This document shows, in pieces, positions 16,195-17,337 of a stretch of DNA of 17,337 bases. The DNA is from an uncultured Verrucomicrobiota bacterium (lineage in GTDB: Bacteria > Verrucomicrobiota > Verrucomicrobiae > Opitutales > Opitutaceae). The notes beneath the pieces are model-generated. The model made no database searches and was not told the origin of the DNA. It saw nothing but the letters and a program-made list of their open reading frames with translations. Numbering within the stretch: position 1 is the stretch's first letter; each line of letters opens with the position of its first letter. A program made the translations under genes and the position numbers. The DNA lies in contig CAMLQS010000073.1 in the NCBI GenBank assembly GCA_946482165.1, forward strand, positions 1-17,337, read 5' to 3'.

Positions 16195-17262
16195 ATGAAG
16201 ACGAAGTATGTGCAACCCCCGGCGCGTTGCGTGCGACTGGCGGAGATCGTGGAACGGGACGGCGGCGCGATCGGGCGGCATGGCGCGACGGAGCGGACGG
16301 AGTATGCCCTGCCGGAGCACGCGACGGAGGAGGTGGCGGCGTATTTGCGCGGGCTGACGGAGGTGGAGCGGCCGCAGCAGTTCGTGGCGCGCTTGGCCGG
16401 GGGCCGGGTGTATGGATCGGGGATAGTGTTGTCGTCGGCGGGCGATCTGCTCGCCCGGGATGTTTCAGCCGATCTGGGCAAACCGTTCGAATCCCACTGG
16501 CTGCTGGGGCACGGAAAAATCCGGGAGCCGAAGGAACTGCCCGGGACGACGGCGGTGGCGGCGGTCAATCTGGGCGCGGGGTATTGCCACTGGTTGCTGG
16601 AGGAGTTGCCCAGGATACTGGCCGTGGGGCCGGGCGTGGCGGACAATCTGTTGGTGAACGCGGCGGCGGGTTTCTCGCGCGAAGCGCTGGCGGCGCGGAC
16701 CGGATCCGAGCGGGTGATCGAGGTGCGCCGGGCGGCGCACTGGACTTGCGGGTCGTTGGTGGTGCCGTCGCTGGCGGATTTGCCCGGGGCTCCGACGGCG
16801 GAAACGGTGGCGCGTATCCGTGCGTGGGTGGACGAGCGCGGGCTCGGGCGCGACAGGGCGGGGCGCGGAGAGAAAATCTATATCACCCGGGCGCGGGCGC
16901 GTAGGCGGCGGGTGGCGAACGAAGCCGTGTTGTGGACGGAATTGGAGAGACGCGGATTCGCGAAGGTGGCGCTCGAGGATCTGTCCTGGGCGGAGCAAAT
17001 CGCGGTGTTCCGCAAGGCGCGCACGGTGGTGGCGCCGCACGGGGCGGGGTTGGCGAATCTCGTGTTTTGCGAGACGGGGACGCGCGTGGTGGAGCTGGTG
17101 AACCGGGCGTATTTCAACCCGGTGTTCTGGCGGTTGGCCGCGTTGCGCGGGCTGGAATACCAGGCGCTGGCGACTCCGGGGGAGGGGCCTCTGCGCGAGG
17201 AGGCCGCGAGCAACCACCTTGATATAGTGGCGGATTTGGCCGGGCTGCGGGCGGTGATTTGA
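16195..17262 (+). CDS. Glycosyltransferase family 61 protein
   Basis: A 355-residue GT61 (DUF563) protein, probably transferring a sugar during capsule, exopolysaccharide or cell-surface glycan synthesis; donor and acceptor are not evident. The family motifs are in order: GYCHWLLEELPRIL (129-142), KIYITRARARRRRVANE (227-243) and VVAPHGAGLANLVFC (278-292), the last followed by TRVVELVN. No signal peptide or membrane helix is seen, so it is likely cytoplasmic. It starts 27 bases after xerC. AGGG touches the ATG directly and is too close to act as a normal Shine-Dalgarno. An ATG-AGC-ACG-TAG mini-frame (16181-16192) sits just before it. Other polysaccharide genes may lie beyond the window's right end. 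Confidence 0.88.
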   Translation: MKTKYVQPPARCVRLAEIVERDGGAIGRHGATERTEYALPEHATEEVAAYLRGLTEVERPQQFVARLAGGRVYGSGIVLSSAGDLLARDVSADLGKPFESHWLLGHGKIREPKELPGTTAVAAVNLGAGYCHWLLEELPRILAVGPGVADNLLVNAAAGFSREALAARTGSERVIEVRRAAHWTCGSLVVPSLADLPGAPTAETVARIRAWVDERGLGRDRAGRGEKIYITRARARRRRVANEAVLWTELERRGFAKVALEDLSWAEQIAVFRKARTVVAPHGAGLANLVFCETGTRVVELVNRAYFNPVFWRLAALRGLEYQALATPGEGPLREEAASNHLDIVADLAGLRAVI

Positions 17263-17337
17263 TACGGATCGTGCGGTAGATCGGATAGGTCGGATCGTAT
17301 CGAGGTGTAACGTTGTTCGAGCGCGAAATCGCGTGAA

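Noticed and set aside
17261..17337. GATACG/CGTATC inverted repeat and repeated GGATCG motifs after the GT61 gene as a terminator.
   Set aside because: The arms are only six bases with a 29-base gap and no T run; too weak to call.

Overview
This is a very GC-rich bacterial window (roughly 70% G+C by eye) that reads as ordinary chromosome. It holds thirteen protein genes and no tRNA, rRNA, CRISPR array or complete insertion sequence. The gene mix is RmuC, HrpB, a PHP-type DNA polymerase X, a DevBCA-type exporter, a GT61 glycosyltransferase and an aroB-xerC pair. Together with start codons that almost never have a Shine-Dalgarno sequence, this suggests a Gram-negative from the Verrucomicrobiota/PVC side, possibly Opitutaceae. 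That placement is an inference from style; there is no marker gene here to prove it.

Layout. Bases 1-234 are non-coding, with very long G runs that may be a contig-edge artefact. On the minus strand follow an MFS drug antiporter (235-1641) and rmuC (1742-3097). A divergent intergenic region leads to a soluble histidine kinase on the plus strand (3285-4493), which carries a degenerate receiver-like N-terminus. Convergent to it is a four-gene minus-strand efflux operon, read from 8047 down to 4529: TetR regulator, FtsX-type permease, ATPase and HlyD-type adaptor. A perfect TTCAAAC-4-GTTTGAA palindrome sits two bases upstream of the TetR start codon and is the best regulatory site in the window. 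hrpB (8163-10730) diverges from this operon. Two small minus-strand genes follow: an unrecognised 132-residue protein and a small lipoprotein. Then comes an approximately 180-bp hairpin-forming, MITE-like element (11870-12052). The last block is plus-strand and head-to-tail: polX, aroB, xerC and a GT61 glycosyltransferase.

How the genes work together. The only clear functional unit is the efflux operon. The adaptor, ATPase and permease should form a tripartite exporter with an outer-membrane channel encoded elsewhere, and the TetR protein probably represses its own operon through the palindrome. The TetR and permease genes overlap as ATGA, which implies translational coupling. RmuC, HrpB, PolX and XerC all act on nucleic acids but look like scattered housekeeping genes, not one system. 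The most unusual observations are the MITE-like element, the orphan kinase with its pseudo-receiver, a good promoter that would make aroB nearly leaderless, and the window-wide lack of Shine-Dalgarno sequences. I found no convincing new multi-gene system.
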